From assembly GCA_001898935.1 (NCBI GenBank), contig MKVT01000018.1:47892-111891 (forward strand): a DNA stretch of 64,000 nucleotides, read 5' to 3'. How positions within the stretch are numbered: position 1 is the stretch's first letter; each line of letters starts with the position of its first letter. Source of the stretch: Paludibacter sp. 47-17. GTDB lineage: Bacteria > Bacteroidota > Bacteroidia > Bacteroidales > Paludibacteraceae. This document shows, piece by piece, positions 1 to 14,743 of the stretch. The notes under the pieces are model-generated. The model ran no database searches. It was not told where the DNA came from and was given only the letters and a program-made list of their open reading frames with translations. Both the position numbers and the translations under genes were made by a program.

Positions 1-113
1 TCCAGCGCATTTTCAACCAATTCCTTCAACACCGAAGCCGGGCGTTGAATCACCTCACCGGCAGCTATCTGATTAGCTACGGCATCGGACAATAACCTGA
101 TTATATCGCTCAT
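1..113 (-). CDS. mutL: DNA mismatch repair protein MutL, 5' end only
   Basis: The first 37 codons of a minus-strand gene that runs off the left edge. The translation begins [20 protein letters not shown] and goes on to the ELVENA segment, which is the GHKL ATPase motif I of MutL, including the Glu and Asn that handle ATP and Mg. In the family, MutL couples MutS mismatch recognition to strand excision. The ATG at 111-113 lies 17 bases after the stop of the small membrane protein gene upstream, so the two are probably cotranscribed. Only the extreme N-terminus is visible; the assignment rests on this highly conserved segment. Confidence 0.9.
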   Translation of the reverse strand, partial: MSDIIRLLSDAVANQIAAGEVIQRPASVLKELVENAL

Positions 114-130
114 CTGATGATCAGCTGATA

Positions 131-406
131 TTACGAAATCAAGAAATACATCACCAGGAGAAGAATAACGATGATCACCACCAGCCGGATATTCGAACTC
201 ATTACCGACGATCGGCGTTCGCCCCGGCGCTGATTGGCCATTTCACGGAAAGTACCCCGCTGGATGATTCGTTTGTATCCCCCATCCTGCTCATCCGGCC
301 GATCATTCATCTTCTGTTCCCTTTCCTTTTGCGCTTCCTTCTTCGGATCGTAATAAATATACCGGTACTTGTACTGCAACGGTTTATGCAAACTAAAAAA
401 ACCCAT
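131..406 (-). CDS. Small single-pass membrane protein upstream of mutL
   Basis: A 91-residue protein from the ATG at 404-406; a GTG three codons earlier is also open but less likely. It starts [20 protein letters not shown], has a charged Lys/Glu/Arg-rich middle, and ends with a hydrophobic segment of about 20 residues (roughly 72-91) that should act as a C-terminal membrane anchor with the bulk in the cytoplasm. Proteins of this layout next to mutL are common in Bacteroidales and are sometimes mislabelled as a riboflavin synthase subunit; nothing in the sequence supports an enzyme. The function is unknown. It lies between manC and mutL with short gaps, consistent with one transcript. Confidence 0.75.
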   Translation of the reverse strand: MGFFSLHKPLQYKYRYIYYDPKKEAQKEREQKMNDRPDEQDGGYKRIIQRGTFREMANQRRGERRSSVMSSNIRLVVIIVILLLVMYFLIS

Positions 407-434
407 AACTGACACTCTAAAATTTCCTAATCAC

Positions 435-1508
435 TTAACTATACTTTCCATCGTAATTCACGATGGCATCGTTCACAAATTGCCTGATCCTCGCTTCCTC
501 ATCTTTCTTACAAATGAGCAGCACATTGTCCGACTCGGCAATTAAATAACCCGAAAGCCCTTCCACCACCGCAAGCTTGCCCTGAGGAAGCGCTACAATA
601 TTCTGATTGCTTTCGTAGAAAAGCGTATTACATTTCAGCGTTACGTTTCCGGCTTCGTCTTTATCCGACATGTCGTAGAGCGATCCCCAGGTTCCCAGGT
701 CGGTCCAACCGAAATCGCTGCACAACACATACACATTGTCGGCTTTTTCCATGATCCCGTAGTCGATCGAGATATTCATACAGGTAGGGTAAATGGAGTC
801 GATAAATGCCTGCTCCTGATCGGTATTGAACAACCCGTCGCCTGCGGCAAACCGCGATTCGACTTCCGGCAACAAGGTTTTAAAAGCCTCGTCGATGGTC
901 TGCAGGTTCCAAAGAAAAATACCGGAATTCCAGAAAAACTCGCCCGTTTCAAAAAAAATCTGAGCCAGTTCGGCATTCGGCTTTTCGGTAAAGGTTTTCA
1001 CCTTCCGGAGCGCCCCCGTACCCTCATCGATCTGAATATAACCATAACCCGTTTCGGGACGGCTGGGCTTTATGCCCAAGGTGAGCAAGCTGTTGGTCGT
1101 GCTCACAAACTCAATTCCGGTTTCCAGGGTCTGTATAAAATCATTCTCCTTCAGAATCAAATGATCGGAAGGAGCTACAATAATATTCGCCGTATCGGTT
1201 ATCGCTTTGATCCGATGCACCGCATAAGCGATACAAGGGGCCGTATTACGCCGGTGAGGTTCGAGCAACACCTGATTTTCGTTAATTTCAGGGAGCTGCT
1301 CTAAAATCATTTCTTTATAAATAACATTGGATACTATTAATATATTTTCGGCAGGCACCACCCGGCGAAAACGGTCAAATGTCATTTGCAGCAACGAACG
1401 CCCCGTCCCGAAGAAATCAAGAAACTGTTTTGGACGATTATTACGGCTGAAAGGCCAGAACCGGCTGCCTACGCCACCCGCCATAATGATGCAATAATTC
1501 TGATTCAT
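435..1508 (-). CDS. manC: Mannose-1-phosphate guanylyltransferase
   Basis: A 357-residue nucleotidyltransferase making GDP-mannose from GTP and mannose-1-phosphate for polysaccharide and glycoprotein synthesis. The N-terminal signature (about residues 9-28) reads MAGGVGSRFWPFSRNNRPKQ, the GG-x-G-x-R-x-(W/L)-P and P-K-Q motifs of the family; a FWNSGIF segment near residue 193 is the sugar-phosphate site. The length matches the single-domain form without the C-terminal phosphomannose isomerase cupin found in bifunctional enzymes. It follows rpoC downstream but is separated from it by a strong terminator, so it is probably transcribed separately or by readthrough. The start ATG at 1506-1508 is the only one giving the intact N-terminal motif. 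Confidence 0.92.
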   Translation of the reverse strand: MNQNYCIIMAGGVGSRFWPFSRNNRPKQFLDFFGTGRSLLQMTFDRFRRVVPAENILIVSNVIYKEMILEQLPEINENQVLLEPHRRNTAPCIAYAVHRIKAITDTANIIVAPSDHLILKENDFIQTLETGIEFVSTTNSLLTLGIKPSRPETGYGYIQIDEGTGALRKVKTFTEKPNAELAQIFFETGEFFWNSGIFLWNLQTIDEAFKTLLPEVESRFAAGDGLFNTDQEQAFIDSIYPTCMNISIDYGIMEKADNVYVLCSDFGWTDLGTWGSLYDMSDKDEAGNVTLKCNTLFYESNQNIVALPQGKLAVVEGLSGYLIAESDNVLLICKKDEEARIRQFVNDAIVNYDGKYS

Positions 1509-1590
1509 TGAGTATTAAATTTTATCATAAAACCACAGAAACTCTTTCTCAAAAACAGCACTAAGATAGTGAGAAATTTCTTGTTAAACA

Positions 1591-1631
1591 AATACCGGGA
1601 TAAGAAGTTCACCACTTCTTATCCCGGTATT
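1591..1631 (-). terminator. Rho-independent terminator of the rpoBC operon
   Basis: A perfect 17-bp inverted repeat (arms 1591-1607 and 1615-1631, 7-base loop) 23 bases downstream of the rpoC stop. In the minus-strand RNA the stem is followed by UGUUU. It is placed to end the ribosomal protein-RNA polymerase transcript before manC. Confidence 0.85.
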
Positions 1632-1653
1632 AACAGTAGTATCAATATTGAAA

Positions 1654-5946
<4,293 letters not shown>

Positions 5947-5969
5947 AACTTTCTTTTTTCTTTACGTAA

Positions 5970-8900
5970 TTACTCTAAGTTGACGCTTAATCCCAAACCT
6001 CTGAGTTCGTGCAACAGAACGTTGAGCGATTCCGGAATACCCGGCGCCGGCATTGGATCACCCTTTACGATAGCTTCGTAAGTGCGGGCGCGGCCCATAA
6101 CGTCGTCGGATTTAACGGTCAGGATTTCCTGCAGGATATGAGCCGCCCCGAATGCTTCGAGGGCCCAAACTTCCATTTCCCCGAAACGCTGTCCCCCGAA
6201 CTGCGCCTTACCTCCCAGCGGCTGCTGGGTGATGAGCGAGTACGGACCGATCGAACGGGCGTGCATCTTATCTTCCACCATGTGGCCCAGTTTCAGCATG
6301 TAGATGATACCTACGGTCGCTGGCTGGTCGAATTGTTCCCCGGTTCCTCCGTCGTACAGGTAGGTTTTACCGTATTGCGGAATCTTCGCTTTCGAAGTCC
6401 AGGTATCCAGATCCGACAGGTGAGCGCCGTCGAAAATCGGAGTTGCGAATTTTACTCCTAATTCCTTGCCTGCCCAACCCAGTACAGTTTCGAAAATCTG
6501 TCCGAGGTTCATACGCGAAGGTACACCCAGCGGATTCAATACGATATCGACCGGAGTGCCGTCTTCGAGGAAAGGCATATCTTCCTGACGAACGATACGC
6601 GAAACAATACCCTTGTTACCGTGGCGACCGGCCATCTTATCCCCTACACGGATTTTACGTTTCTTGGCAATATATACTTTGGCTACCTGTACGATACCGG
6701 TCGGCAGTTCATCTCCAATCGTGATATTGAACTTCTGACGTTTGATCTGGGCATCCAGTTCTTTGTATTTCTTCAGATAATTAAGAATCAAATCGCGGAT
6801 CAGGTCATTCTTGTGAGCATCCTGAGTCCACTTTCCGAGATGAACCGAACTGTAATCGATTTCACGCAAGCGTTCTTCAGTAAATTTACTGTTCCGCGAA
6901 ATAAGGTCGGTACCCAGGAAATCTTTCACGCCGGCCGAAACCTTATCGGCAGTGAGCACCAACAGTTTCTCGATAAGTGTGTTTTTCAACACGGCTGCCT
7001 GCGATTCAAATTCTTCGTCGAGCCGAGGCAGTACGGCCTTATCGGTAAGTTTCGATTTTCTGATTTTCTGAGCTTTGGAGAACAAGCGTTTGCCGATAAC
7101 CGTACCCGACAGCGACGGAGTCGCTTTCAGCGAAGCATCCTTTACATCACCGGCCTTGTCACCGAAAATCGCGCGCAGAAGTTTTTCCTCCGGCGACGGA
7201 TCCGATTCTCCCTTAGGAGTAATCTTACCGATAATAATATCGCCGGGCTCGATGCGGGCCCCGATGCGAATAATACCATTCTCGTCGAGATCGCGGGTAG
7301 CTTCTTCGCTTACGTTCGGAATATCCGACGTGAACTCTTCCACTCCCCGTTTGGTTTCACGTACTTCCAGCAATTGCTCCACAACGTGGATCGAGGTAAA
7401 CACATCTTCGCGCACCAACCGTTCGTTGATAACGATCGCATCCTCAAAATTATATCCCTTCCAGGGCATGAAGGCCACTTTCAGGTTCTTACCAATGGCC
7501 AGCTCGCCTTGCTGGGTCGAATAACCTTCGGTCAGAATCATACCTTTCTCTACCCGGTCGCCTTTGCGGACGAGCGGACGAAGGTCGATGGTGGTATTCT
7601 GGTTGGTCTTCTGGAACTTGGGCAGGCGGTATTCTTTAACAGCCGATTCAAAGCTGATGAATTCCTCTTCTTCGCCACGATCGTAGCGGATTTTAATACA
7701 ATCGGCATCCACATATTCGACAACCCCGGTACCTTCGGCCGTAACCTGAGTACGCGAGTCGCGAATCAGCTGACCTTCGATTCCGGTTCCCACGATAGGC
7801 GATTCGCAGCGCAACAGCGGCACTGCCTGGCGCATCATGTTCGAACCCATGAGGGCGCGGTTGGCATCGTCGTGTTCAAGGAACGGAATCAATGCCGCCG
7901 CAATCGATGCAATCTGCGACGGAGAAACGTCCATCAAATGCACCTCTTCGGGGGCAACCACGGGGAAATCGGCGCCCAGACGGGCTTTTACCCGGGTACG
8001 GATAAAGGTTCCATCGTCGTTGAGCGGAGCATTACCCTGCGCAACCACCAGTTCCTCCTCTTCCTCGGCAGTATAGTACGTAACTCCCTTATCCGAGAGG
8101 TCGACAACCGCATCGGTTACTTTACGGTAAGGAGTTTCGATAAATCCTAAATCGTTGATTTTTGCAAATATACACAACGACGAAATAAGACCGATGTTCG
8201 GACCTTCAGGGGTCTCGATCGGACAAAGACGGCCATAGTGCGTATAGTGTACGTCGCGGACCTCAAAACCGGCACGCTCGCGCGACAAACCGCCTGGTCC
8301 GAGTGCCGACATACGCCGTTTGTGCGTAATCTCGGCCAGCGGATTCTGCTGGTCCATGAACTGCGAAAGAGCGTTGGTTCCGAAGAATGAATTGATCACC
8401 GACGAAATACTTTTCGCATTGATCAGGTCGATCGGAGTAAACACTTCGTTATCGCGTACATTCATACGCTCGCGGATGGTACGGGCCATACGCGACAATC
8501 CCACACCGAACTGGTTGTGGAGCTGCTCACCGACAGTACGCACCCGGCGGTTGCTGAGGTGGTCGATATCGTCTACTTCGGCCTTCGAGTTGATCAGTTC
8601 GATCAGATACTTGATAATCTCGATAATATCTTCCTTGGTAAGAACACGCGTTTCGGGATTGATGGTCAGGTTTAGTTTCCTGTTGATACGGAAACGACCT
8701 ACATCGCCCAAATCATACCGTTTCTCCGAGAAAAACAGATTGTTGATTACCTCGCGGGCCGAGGAATCGTCGGCAGGAAGGGCATTCCGAAGCTGTTTGT
8801 AGATATAAAGTACGGCTTCTTTTTCCGAGTTACTCGGGTCTTTCTGCAGCGTATTGTAAATGATGGCATAATCGTTCTGATTTGCATCGCCTTTATGAAG

Positions 8901-9788
8901 AAGAATCGTTTGAGCTCCCGATTCGATAATATCGTCGATATGTTTGTTGTCGAGCACCGTTTCACGATCGATAACCACTTCGTTACGTTCGATACTTACA
9001 ACTTCTCCCGTATCCTCGTCAACAAAGTCTTCGACCCAACTCTTCAGCACGCGGGCAGCCAGTTTCTGACCTACGGCCTTTTTCAGGCTGGCTTTGTTTA
9101 CTTTGATTTCTTCGGCCAGGTTGAAGATTTCGAGGATGTCTTTATCGCTTTCGAAACCGATGGCGCGAAGCAGCGTAGTTACGGGTAATTTCTTTTTACG
9201 GTCGATGTAGGCATACATCACATTGTTGATATCGGTAGCAAATTCGATCCACGAACCGCGGAAAGGAATAATACGGGCCGAATACAGTTTGGTACCATTG
9301 GCATGGATGCTCTGTCCGAAGAACACACCCGGCGAACGGTGCAGCTGCGATACAATAACACGTTCAGCACCATTGATTACAAAGGTGCCTTTGGGGGTCA
9401 TATACGGAATAGGACCGAGATAGACGTCCTGAATCACCGTATCGAAGTCCTCATGATCGGGGTCGGTACAATAGAGCTTAAGTTTAGCTTTCAGAGGAAT
9501 TGAGTAGGTTAAGCCGCGTTCGATACATTCGTCGATACTGTAACGGGGCGGATCTACATAATAGTCTAAGAACTCAAGAATGAAGTTGTTACGTGTGTCA
9601 GCTATCGGGAAGTTTTCCATGAAAACTTTATACAGCCCCTCGGACTTACGCTTTTCAGGTGAAGTATCCATCTGAAAAAAGTCCTGAAAAGATTTTAATT
9701 GTACTTCCAGAAAATCAGGATAATCAAACTGAGTTTTGATGGAAGCAAAATTGATTCTTTGATCTTTATTTAATGAAGACATTTTCAA
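5970..9788 (-). CDS. rpoB: DNA-directed RNA polymerase subunit beta
   Basis: A 1272-residue beta subunit. The rifampicin-pocket region (from about residue 466) reads [16 protein letters not shown], then [14 protein letters not shown], i.e. the usual rifampicin-sensitive residues are present. The C-terminal part carries the [12 protein letters not shown] and [20 protein letters not shown] blocks that contact RpoC and the nascent RNA. The start at 9788 lies 135 bases downstream of rplL; the gap contains a terminator-like hairpin that probably lowers rpoBC transcription relative to the ribosomal protein genes. The ATG two codons into the frame (MSSLNKDQ) is an alternative start. Confidence 0.98.
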   Translation of the reverse strand: MKMSSLNKDQRINFASIKTQFDYPDFLEVQLKSFQDFFQMDTSPEKRKSEGLYKVFMENFPIADTRNNFILEFLDYYVDPPRYSIDECIERGLTYSIPLKAKLKLYCTDPDHEDFDTVIQDVYLGPIPYMTPKGTFVINGAERVIVSQLHRSPGVFFGQSIHANGTKLYSARIIPFRGSWIEFATDINNVMYAYIDRKKKLPVTTLLRAIGFESDKDILEIFNLAEEIKVNKASLKKAVGQKLAARVLKSWVEDFVDEDTGEVVSIERNEVVIDRETVLDNKHIDDIIESGAQTILLHKGDANQNDYAIIYNTLQKDPSNSEKEAVLYIYKQLRNALPADDSSAREVINNLFFSEKRYDLGDVGRFRINRKLNLTINPETRVLTKEDIIEIIKYLIELINSKAEVDDIDHLSNRRVRTVGEQLHNQFGVGLSRMARTIRERMNVRDNEVFTPIDLINAKSISSVINSFFGTNALSQFMDQQNPLAEITHKRRMSALGPGGLSRERAGFEVRDVHYTHYGRLCPIETPEGPNIGLISSLCIFAKINDLGFIETPYRKVTDAVVDLSDKGVTYYTAEEEEELVVAQGNAPLNDDGTFIRTRVKARLGADFPVVAPEEVHLMDVSPSQIASIAAALIPFLEHDDANRALMGSNMMRQAVPLLRCESPIVGTGIEGQLIRDSRTQVTAEGTGVVEYVDADCIKIRYDRGEEEEFISFESAVKEYRLPKFQKTNQNTTIDLRPLVRKGDRVEKGMILTEGYSTQQGELAIGKNLKVAFMPWKGYNFEDAIVINERLVREDVFTSIHVVEQLLEVRETKRGVEEFTSDIPNVSEEATRDLDENGIIRIGARIEPGDIIIGKITPKGESDPSPEEKLLRAIFGDKAGDVKDASLKATPSLSGTVIGKRLFSKAQKIRKSKLTDKAVLPRLDEEFESQAAVLKNTLIEKLLVLTADKVSAGVKDFLGTDLISRNSKFTEERLREIDYSSVHLGKWTQDAHKNDLIRDLILNYLKKYKELDAQIKRQKFNITIGDELPTGIVQVAKVYIAKKRKIRVGDKMAGRHGNKGIVSRIVRQEDMPFLEDGTPVDIVLNPLGVPSRMNLGQIFETVLGWAGKELGVKFATPIFDGAHLSDLDTWTSKAKIPQYGKTYLYDGGTGEQFDQPATVGIIYMLKLGHMVEDKMHARSIGPYSLITQQPLGGKAQFGGQRFGEMEVWALEAFGAAHILQEILTVKSDDVMGRARTYEAIVKGDPMPAPGIPESLNVLLHELRGLGLSVNLE

Positions 9789-9865
9789 AGATTTATATGG
9801 TGATGCGGTGAACTTAACGTTGTGTGAACCCGCGAAATGAGTTCGTAATAATAGAGACGTGAAAA

Positions 9866-9900
9866 GGTTTAGACTCCATCGGTAGGATGGAATCTAAACC
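9866..9900 (-). terminator. Attenuator-like hairpin between rplL and rpoB
   Basis: Arms 9866-9880 and 9886-9900 form a 15-bp stem with a 5-base loop; the one DNA mismatch becomes a G-U pair in the minus-strand RNA. It is followed by UUUUC, a weak U-tract suited to partial termination. In other bacteria the rplL-rpoB gap holds an attenuator and/or RNase III site; this matches that role by position. Confidence 0.7.
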
Positions 9901-9923
9901 AAAAGCCTGAGAGTCAGGTAAAT

Positions 9924-10301
9924 TTATTTAAGTTCAACTTCAGCTCCGCCTTCTGTCAACGCTTTGTTCAGGGCTTCAGCTTCGTCTTTTGTTACGCCTT
10001 CTTTGATTTTCGAAGGAGCAGCATCCACTAAGTCTTTAGCTTCTTTCAAGCCAAGACCGGTCAGTTCTTTAACCAATTTAACGATTGCTAATTTATTAGC
10101 ACCTGCGCTTTTCAAAATTACGTCGAAAGAATTCTTTTCTTCCACAACTTCGGCGGCGGCGGCAGCAGGACCAGCAGCAACAGCTACAGCTGCAGCAGCG
10201 GGTTCGATACCATATTCATCTTTCAAAATCTGAGCTAACTCGTTTACTTCTTTTACTGTTAAGTTAACCAATTGTTCTGCAAAAGCTTTCAAATCTGCCA
10301 T
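9924..10301 (-). CDS. rplL: 50S ribosomal protein L7/L12
   Basis: A 125-residue acidic stalk protein. The N-terminal dimerisation part (about 1-35) is followed by an Ala-rich hinge (about 36-52) and the C-terminal globular domain, which carries the [20 protein letters not shown] helix that binds translation factors such as EF-Tu and EF-G. It follows rplJ by 44 bases; L10 and L12 form the stalk complex and are normally cotranscribed. Confidence 0.97.
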   Translation of the reverse strand: MADLKAFAEQLVNLTVKEVNELAQILKDEYGIEPAAAAVAVAAGPAAAAAEVVEEKNSFDVILKSAGANKLAIVKLVKELTGLGLKEAKDLVDAAPSKIKEGVTKDEAEALNKALTEGGAEVELK

Positions 10302-10345
10302 TGTCTTAAAATTTATTGTAGTTATTTTTTATTTTAAACTGAAAT

Positions 10346-10867
10346 TTATCTTTCCGACAATGTTTTCAACACGCCGTGAATAGTAGTTCCTCCCGATTGG
10401 AGTGCGGACACAACGTTCTTAGCAGGCGACTGCAACAGTCCGATAAGTTCGCCAAGAAGTTCGTTTTTGCTCTTGATGGATACGAGTGCATCCAACTGGC
10501 TCTCGCCAATATAGAATGACTCCTCAACATAAGCTGCTTTAAGAATGGGCTTTTTACTCTTACTTGCTTTGCTGAAATCTTTGATCAGCTTTGCAGGAAC
10601 ATTACCTGTATTCGAAAGCATCAACGAGGTTTCACCTTTCAATGATCCGAAGATTTCTTCGAAATTGACGGACGAAGTTTCGAGGGCTTTACGAAGAAGA
10701 GTATTTTTAACCACCAGCAACTTCACATCCTGCTTGTTGCACGTACGACGTAAATTACTGGTTTCTGCAGCATTCAACCCACCGATGTCGGTAAGGTAAA
10801 AATGTGCATACTCACTCAGTGTAGCTTGTAGTTGCTCTATGATTGCGCTTTTATCTTCCTTTTTCAT
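10346..10867 (-). CDS. rplJ: 50S ribosomal protein L10
   Basis: A 173-residue L10, the base of the ribosomal stalk that anchors L7/L12 dimers. The N-terminal MKKEDKSAIIEQLQATLSEY and the VVKNTLLRKAL segment are typical of the family; the C-terminal helix (about 140-173) is the L12-binding part. It is 12 bases downstream of rplA and 44 upstream of rplL. In other bacteria L10 represses its own operon by binding the leader; no leader structure was resolved here. Confidence 0.97.
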   Translation of the reverse strand: MKKEDKSAIIEQLQATLSEYAHFYLTDIGGLNAAETSNLRRTCNKQDVKLLVVKNTLLRKALETSSVNFEEIFGSLKGETSLMLSNTGNVPAKLIKDFSKASKSKKPILKAAYVEESFYIGESQLDALVSIKSKNELLGELIGLLQSPAKNVVSALQSGGTTIHGVLKTLSER

Positions 10868-10879
10868 AAACTTTTAATT

Positions 10880-11575
10880 TTATTCTTCAACTGATTTAGG
10901 GTCGATTTTCACGCCCGGACTCATTGTGCTTGAAAGATAAATGCTCTTAACATACGTACCTTTAGCTGCAGTCGGTTTCAGCTTCATCAGTGTCGCAACG
11001 AATTCTTTAGCATTCTCTACCATCATTTCAGGGGTGAACGACACCTTACCGATCGATGTATGAACAATACCGAATTTATCAACTTTAAAGTCGATTTTTC
11101 CTTGTTTCACTTCTTTAACTGCTTTTCCAACCTCGTTGGTAACTGTACCACTCTTGGGGTTGGGCATCAATCCACGCGGACCCAGGATGCGACCCAGAGC
11201 ACCTAATTTACCCATGATAGCAGGCTGTGTGATAATCACATCCACATCAGTCCAGCCACCTTTAATTTTATCGATATATTCATCGAGACCCACATAGTCG
11301 GCTCCGGCTTCTTTTGCCGCAGCTTCCTGATCGGGAGTACATAATGCAAGAACCCTGACTTCTTTACCGGTACCATTGGGGAGCGATACTACACCGCGCA
11401 CCATCTGGTTGGCTTTACGAGGGTCAACACCTAAGCGTACATCAATATCTACGGAAGCGTCGAACTTAGTGGTAGTGATTTCTTTTACCAACGCAGCTGC
11501 TTCCTTCAGTGTATAGGCTTTCCCAGCTTCAATTTTAGCTGCTGCCAATTTTTGATTTTTTGTCAGTTTACTCAT
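10880..11575 (-). CDS. rplA: 50S ribosomal protein L1
   Basis: A 231-residue L1, which binds 23S rRNA at the mobile L1 arm and helps release E-site tRNA. Conserved segments include [20 protein letters not shown] and [17 protein letters not shown]. Length is normal. It starts 14 bases after the rplK stop, consistent with translational coupling in the classical L11-L1 unit. Confidence 0.97.
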   Translation of the reverse strand: MSKLTKNQKLAAAKIEAGKAYTLKEAAALVKEITTTKFDASVDIDVRLGVDPRKANQMVRGVVSLPNGTGKEVRVLALCTPDQEAAAKEAGADYVGLDEYIDKIKGGWTDVDVIITQPAIMGKLGALGRILGPRGLMPNPKSGTVTNEVGKAVKEVKQGKIDFKVDKFGIVHTSIGKVSFTPEMMVENAKEFVATLMKLKPTAAKGTYVKSIYLSSTMSPGVKIDPKSVEE

Positions 11576-11589
11576 AATTGAAGTGTTAA

Positions 11590-12033
11590 TTAATTCATTT
11601 CAGGAAAACTTCCCTTTACGGAAATACCCATACTTCTCGCTGTACCGGCCACCATTTTCATGGCAGCACTTAATTCGAAACAGTTCATATCGACCATCTT
11701 GTCCTGAGCGATTTCCTTTACCTGATCCCAGGTAATTTCGGCCAACTTCTTACGGTTGGGCTCGGCAGAACCGCTTTTCAGTTTCGACACCTCGAGCAGC
11801 TGGATAGCTACCGGCGGAGTCTTTACGACAAAGTCGAACGATTTATCCGAATAATAGGTGATAACAACAGGTAAAACCTTACCGGCTTTATCCTGGGTTC
11901 TGGCATTAAATTGTTTGCAAAACTCCATAATGTTGATCCCTTTAGAACCCAATGCAGGTCCTACCGGAGGAGATGGGTTTGCCGCACCCCCTTTAATCTG
12001 TAATTTAATAAGTCCAGCAATCTCTTTAGCCAT
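11590..12033 (-). CDS. rplK: 50S ribosomal protein L11
   Basis: A 147-residue L11, part of the GTPase-associated centre with 23S rRNA. The N-terminal proline-rich [20 protein letters not shown] motif (thiostrepton/RelA-sensing region) and the C-terminal RNA-binding domain with GTARSMGI are present. It lies 55 bases downstream of nusG and 14 upstream of rplA. Confidence 0.97.
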   Translation of the reverse strand: MAKEIAGLIKLQIKGGAANPSPPVGPALGSKGINIMEFCKQFNARTQDKAGKVLPVVITYYSDKSFDFVVKTPPVAIQLLEVSKLKSGSAEPNRKKLAEITWDQVKEIAQDKMVDMNCFELSAAMKMVAGTARSMGISVKGSFPEMN

Positions 12034-12088
12034 AATTGTTATGTTTTAAAAAAATTAAATTGAAATAAACGGACGTAACAGCTTCCGC

Positions 12089-12637
12089 CTATTCCCGTTC
12101 TACCTGGTTGAAAGAAAGTTCGAGCGGAGTTTTCCGTCCAAACACCAAAACCATTACCTTGAGCTTTTTCTTTTCGGTGTTCACTTCTTCGATTATTCCG
12201 GTAAATCCGTTGAACGGACCCGATATAACCTTTACGCTTTCGTCGCGCAGGAAAGGAGTCAGCAATTCAGCTTCATTTTCCTGCATCTCATCCACAACAC
12301 CCAGGATACGATTGACCTCGGATGCACGAATGGGAGTAGGAACGTTGTTCTTTTCCTCCAGAAAACCAAAAACATTTGGAATTTGACGAATGCGGTGCGC
12401 AATCTCACCTACTAAATTTGCTTCGATCAAAACATAGCCCGGCATCAGGTTGATTTCCTTGGTGACGGGCTTACCGTTACGAATAATTATCTTTTTCTCG
12501 GTGGGAATCACAATCTGATTTACAAACTGGCCAAGATCGGAATTCCGGATTTCAGCATCAATGCTTTCCTTGACTTTACCTTCTTTGCCGCTAAAGGCAC
12601 GTAGAACGTACCATTTAAAATTGGTTGATTCAGACAC
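12089..12637 (-). CDS. nusG: Transcription termination/antitermination protein NusG
   Basis: A 182-residue NusG. The N-terminal NGN domain begins KWYVLRAFSGKE, binds the RNA polymerase clamp and suppresses pausing; the C-terminal KOW domain (about 125-182, containing VKVISGPFNGFTGIIEEV) can bind ribosomal S10 or Rho. It is 25 bases downstream of secE, the usual secE-nusG arrangement. Confidence 0.96.
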   Translation of the reverse strand: MSESTNFKWYVLRAFSGKEGKVKESIDAEIRNSDLGQFVNQIVIPTEKKIIIRNGKPVTKEINLMPGYVLIEANLVGEIAHRIRQIPNVFGFLEEKNNVPTPIRASEVNRILGVVDEMQENEAELLTPFLRDESVKVISGPFNGFTGIIEEVNTEKKKLKVMVLVFGRKTPLELSFNQVERE

Positions 12638-12662
12638 TTCTTGACCCTCCCGTAAGAATTAA

Positions 12663-12854
12663 TTACAATAATTTTTCGTAAACGAAAGTCATGATCTTTT
12701 CAAAACCCAGATCCATTACCCAAACTATCAAAGCGATGATGATGGAAGCTATCAGCACCACGATAGAGCTGCTAACCAATTCCTTACTGGTTGGCCAGGA
12801 AACTTTCTGCGTAAGTTCTGTGTACGACTCTTTGATATAGTTTACAACTTTCAT
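12663..12854 (-). CDS. secE: Preprotein translocase subunit SecE
   Basis: A 63-residue SecE of the short, single-span bacterial type. It begins MKVVNYIKESYTELTQKVSW, with the conserved K-V-x-W-P amphipathic segment, followed by one membrane helix (about 30-52). The frame stays open further upstream into tRNA-Trp, but the ATG at 12852-12854 gives the normal family N-terminus and leaves the tRNA intact. SecE clamps SecY in the membrane channel. It lies between tRNA-Trp and nusG. Confidence 0.95.
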   Translation of the reverse strand: MKVVNYIKESYTELTQKVSWPTSKELVSSSIVVLIASIIIALIVWVMDLGFEKIMTFVYEKLL

Positions 12855-12872
12855 ATATATAGATAGAATTTG

Positions 12873-12945
12873 CACGGGCAGAGAGGCTCGAACTCCCGAC
12901 ACCTGGTTTTGGAGACCAGTGCTCTACCAACTGAGCTACGCCCGT
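12873..12945 (-). tRNA. trpT: tRNA-Trp (CCA)
   Basis: The minus strand folds as a 73-base cloverleaf: acceptor ACGGGCG pairs with the TGCCCGT segment, and the anticodon loop CTCCAAA has anticodon CCA. It sits between tuf and secE and is probably cut out of the same transcript. CCA is not encoded at the 3' end. Confidence 0.95.
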
Positions 12946-12950
12946 GTATT

Positions 12951-12982
12951 AAGCCGCCTTCCCGTCGGAGGGAAGACGGCTT
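12951..12982 (-). other. Hairpin between tuf and tRNA-Trp
   Basis: A 13-bp stem (12951-12963 with 12970-12982) whose single DNA mismatch becomes a G-U pair in minus-strand RNA. There is no U-run after it on the minus strand, so a processing or stability element at the tuf 3' end is more likely than full termination. Confidence 0.5.
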
Positions 12983-13009
12983 TTATGTATTTTATTCCTG
13001 ACTCGTTGA

Positions 13010-14197
13010 TTAGTCGAGCAGTTCGGTAATCTGACCCGAACCTACTGTACGTCCACCTTCACGGATAGCGAAACGAAGACCTACGTTACAAGCTACAGGA
13101 TAGATCAGCGTTACTGTGATCTCGAGGTTGTCACCCGGCATTACCATGTCGGTTCCTTCAGGAAGTGTGATCTCACCGGTTACGTCCAGTGTACGGATGT
13201 AGAACTGAGGACGGTATTTGTTGTGGAATGGAGTGTGACGTCCACCTTCTTCTTTCTTCAGGATATAAACAGAAGCTTTGAAAGTAGTATGAGGAGTCAC
13301 CTTGTTGGGGTGAGTAATAACCATACCACGTTTGATTTCGTCTTTGTCGATACCGCGGAGCAACAAACCTACGTTGTCGCCGGCCTGACCTTCGTCAAGA
13401 ATCTTACGGAACATTTCAACACCGGTTACAACCGATTTCTTTGCTCCCTGACCCAAACCGATGATCTGAACTTCTTCACCGGTTTTGATAATACCGGTTT
13501 CGATACGACCGGTTGCTACAGTACCGCGACCCGTGATCGAGAATACGTCTTCAACAGGCATAAGGAACGGTTTGTCGACAGCACGTGGAGGAAGTTCGAT
13601 CCAGGTATCAACTGCATCCATCAGCTCCATAATTTTATCTTCCCACTCAGGAACTCCGTTCAATCCACCCAAAGCAGATCCACGGATTACAGGAGTGTTG
13701 TCGCCGTCGAATTCGTAGAACGAAAGCAGTTCGCGCATTTCCATTTCAACGAGCTCAAGCATTTCTTCGTCATCAACCTGGTCGCACTTGTTCATAAAGA
13801 TAACCAGACGGGGAACGTTTACCTGACGAGCCAACAGGATGTGCTCACGAGTTTGTGGCATCGGACCGTCGGTAGCAGCTACTACGATGATAGCTCCGTC
13901 CATCTGGGCAGCACCCGTTACCATGTTCTTCACATAGTCGGCGTGACCCGGACAGTCAACGTGTGCATAGTGACGACTGGCTGTTTGGTATTCAACGTGC
14001 GAGGTATTAATCGTAATACCACGTTCTTTTTCTTCCGGAGCATTATCAATCGAATCGAATGAACGCAATTCAGAAAGTCCTTTCTTTGCTAAAACGGTGG
14101 TAATAGCAGCGGTCAGAGTAGTCTTACCGTGGTCAACGTGACCGATGGTACCTACGTTTACGTGAGGTTTCGACCTGTCAAATTTTTCTTTTGCCAT
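13010..14197 (-). CDS. tuf: Translation elongation factor Tu
   Basis: A 395-residue EF-Tu that brings aminoacyl-tRNA to the ribosome. G-domain motifs are [10 protein letters not shown] (about 19-28), DCPGHADYV with the catalytic His, and NKCD; domains 2 and 3 follow, with the usual C-terminal [12 protein letters not shown]. It lies downstream of four tRNA genes and upstream of tRNA-Trp-secE-nusG, the same order as thrU-tyrU-glyT-thrT-tufB-secE-nusG in Escherichia coli. Confidence 0.98.
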   Translation of the reverse strand: MAKEKFDRSKPHVNVGTIGHVDHGKTTLTAAITTVLAKKGLSELRSFDSIDNAPEEKERGITINTSHVEYQTASRHYAHVDCPGHADYVKNMVTGAAQMDGAIIVVAATDGPMPQTREHILLARQVNVPRLVIFMNKCDQVDDEEMLELVEMEMRELLSFYEFDGDNTPVIRGSALGGLNGVPEWEDKIMELMDAVDTWIELPPRAVDKPFLMPVEDVFSITGRGTVATGRIETGIIKTGEEVQIIGLGQGAKKSVVTGVEMFRKILDEGQAGDNVGLLLRGIDKDEIKRGMVITHPNKVTPHTTFKASVYILKKEEGGRHTPFHNKYRPQFYIRTLDVTGEITLPEGTDMVMPGDNLEITVTLIYPVACNVGLRFAIREGGRTVGSGQITELLD

Positions 14198-14254
14198 AAC
14201 TCAAAGATTATTTTTTTAGATTTTAATGAATATGTTTTTTATAAAAGCTATTAG

Positions 14255-14326
<72 letters not shown>

Positions 14327-14335
14327 AAATTAAAG

Positions 14336-14408
14336 AGCGGAAGACGGGACTCAAACCCGCGACCCTCAGCTTGGAAGGCTAATGCTCTATCAACTGAGCT
14401 ACTTCCGC
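14336..14408 (-). tRNA. glyT: tRNA-Gly (TCC)
   Basis: A 73-base cloverleaf on the minus strand: acceptor GCGGAAG pairs with CTTCCGC, anticodon loop CTTCCAA with anticodon TCC. It is 9 bases from tRNA-Thr(GGT), so both come from one processed transcript. Confidence 0.95.
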
Positions 14409-14464
14409 ATTCTTTATGCCTCACAGCCATGCTCACACACAACTGATCCGCAAATCGAAAACCG

Positions 14465-14547
14465 TGGGCAGTGAAGGATTCGAACCTCCGAAGTCGAAAG
14501 ACAGCTGAGTTACAGTCAGCCCCAGTTGGCCACTTTGGTAACTGCCC
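14465..14547 (-). tRNA. tyrU: tRNA-Tyr (GTA)
   Basis: An 83-base class II tRNA on the minus strand with a long variable arm; acceptor GGGCAGT, anticodon loop CTGTAAC with anticodon GTA. Confidence 0.95.
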
Positions 14548-14600
14548 GGTTACACGGTGAAGCTGATTTCCCAGCTTTAGTATCTTCTTTTATCCGGTTG

Positions 14601-14674
14601 AGCCTCTTGTCGGATTCGAACCAACGACCCCGAGATTACAAATCACGTGCTCTGGCCAACTGAGCTAAAGAGGC
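14601..14674 (-). tRNA. thrU: tRNA-Thr (TGT)
   Basis: A 74-base cloverleaf on the minus strand: acceptor GCCTCTT, anticodon loop TTTGTAA with anticodon TGT. One U-U mismatch sits in the anticodon stem. It is the first tRNA of the tuf operon. Confidence 0.94.
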
Positions 14675-14710
14675 AAAATCGTACTTTTAATGCGATTTTT
14701 ATCGATTAAA

Positions 14711-14742
14711 AAGCCGTTTAAATACGCTTATTCAAACGGCTT
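14711..14742 (-). terminator. Hairpin between hpf and the tRNA-tuf operon
   Basis: Arms 14711-14719 and 14734-14742 form a 9-bp stem followed on the minus strand by TTTTT. It can end the rpsU-xerC-hpf transcript, but it also lies exactly where the tRNA-tuf promoter should start RNA, so it could be a 5' leader element instead. Confidence 0.6.
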
Positions 14743-14743
14743 G

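Noticed and set aside
12855..12902. A longer SecE starting inside tRNA-Trp
   Set aside because: The extra 16 residues come from tRNA sequence, and the ATG at 12852-12854 gives the family N-terminus.
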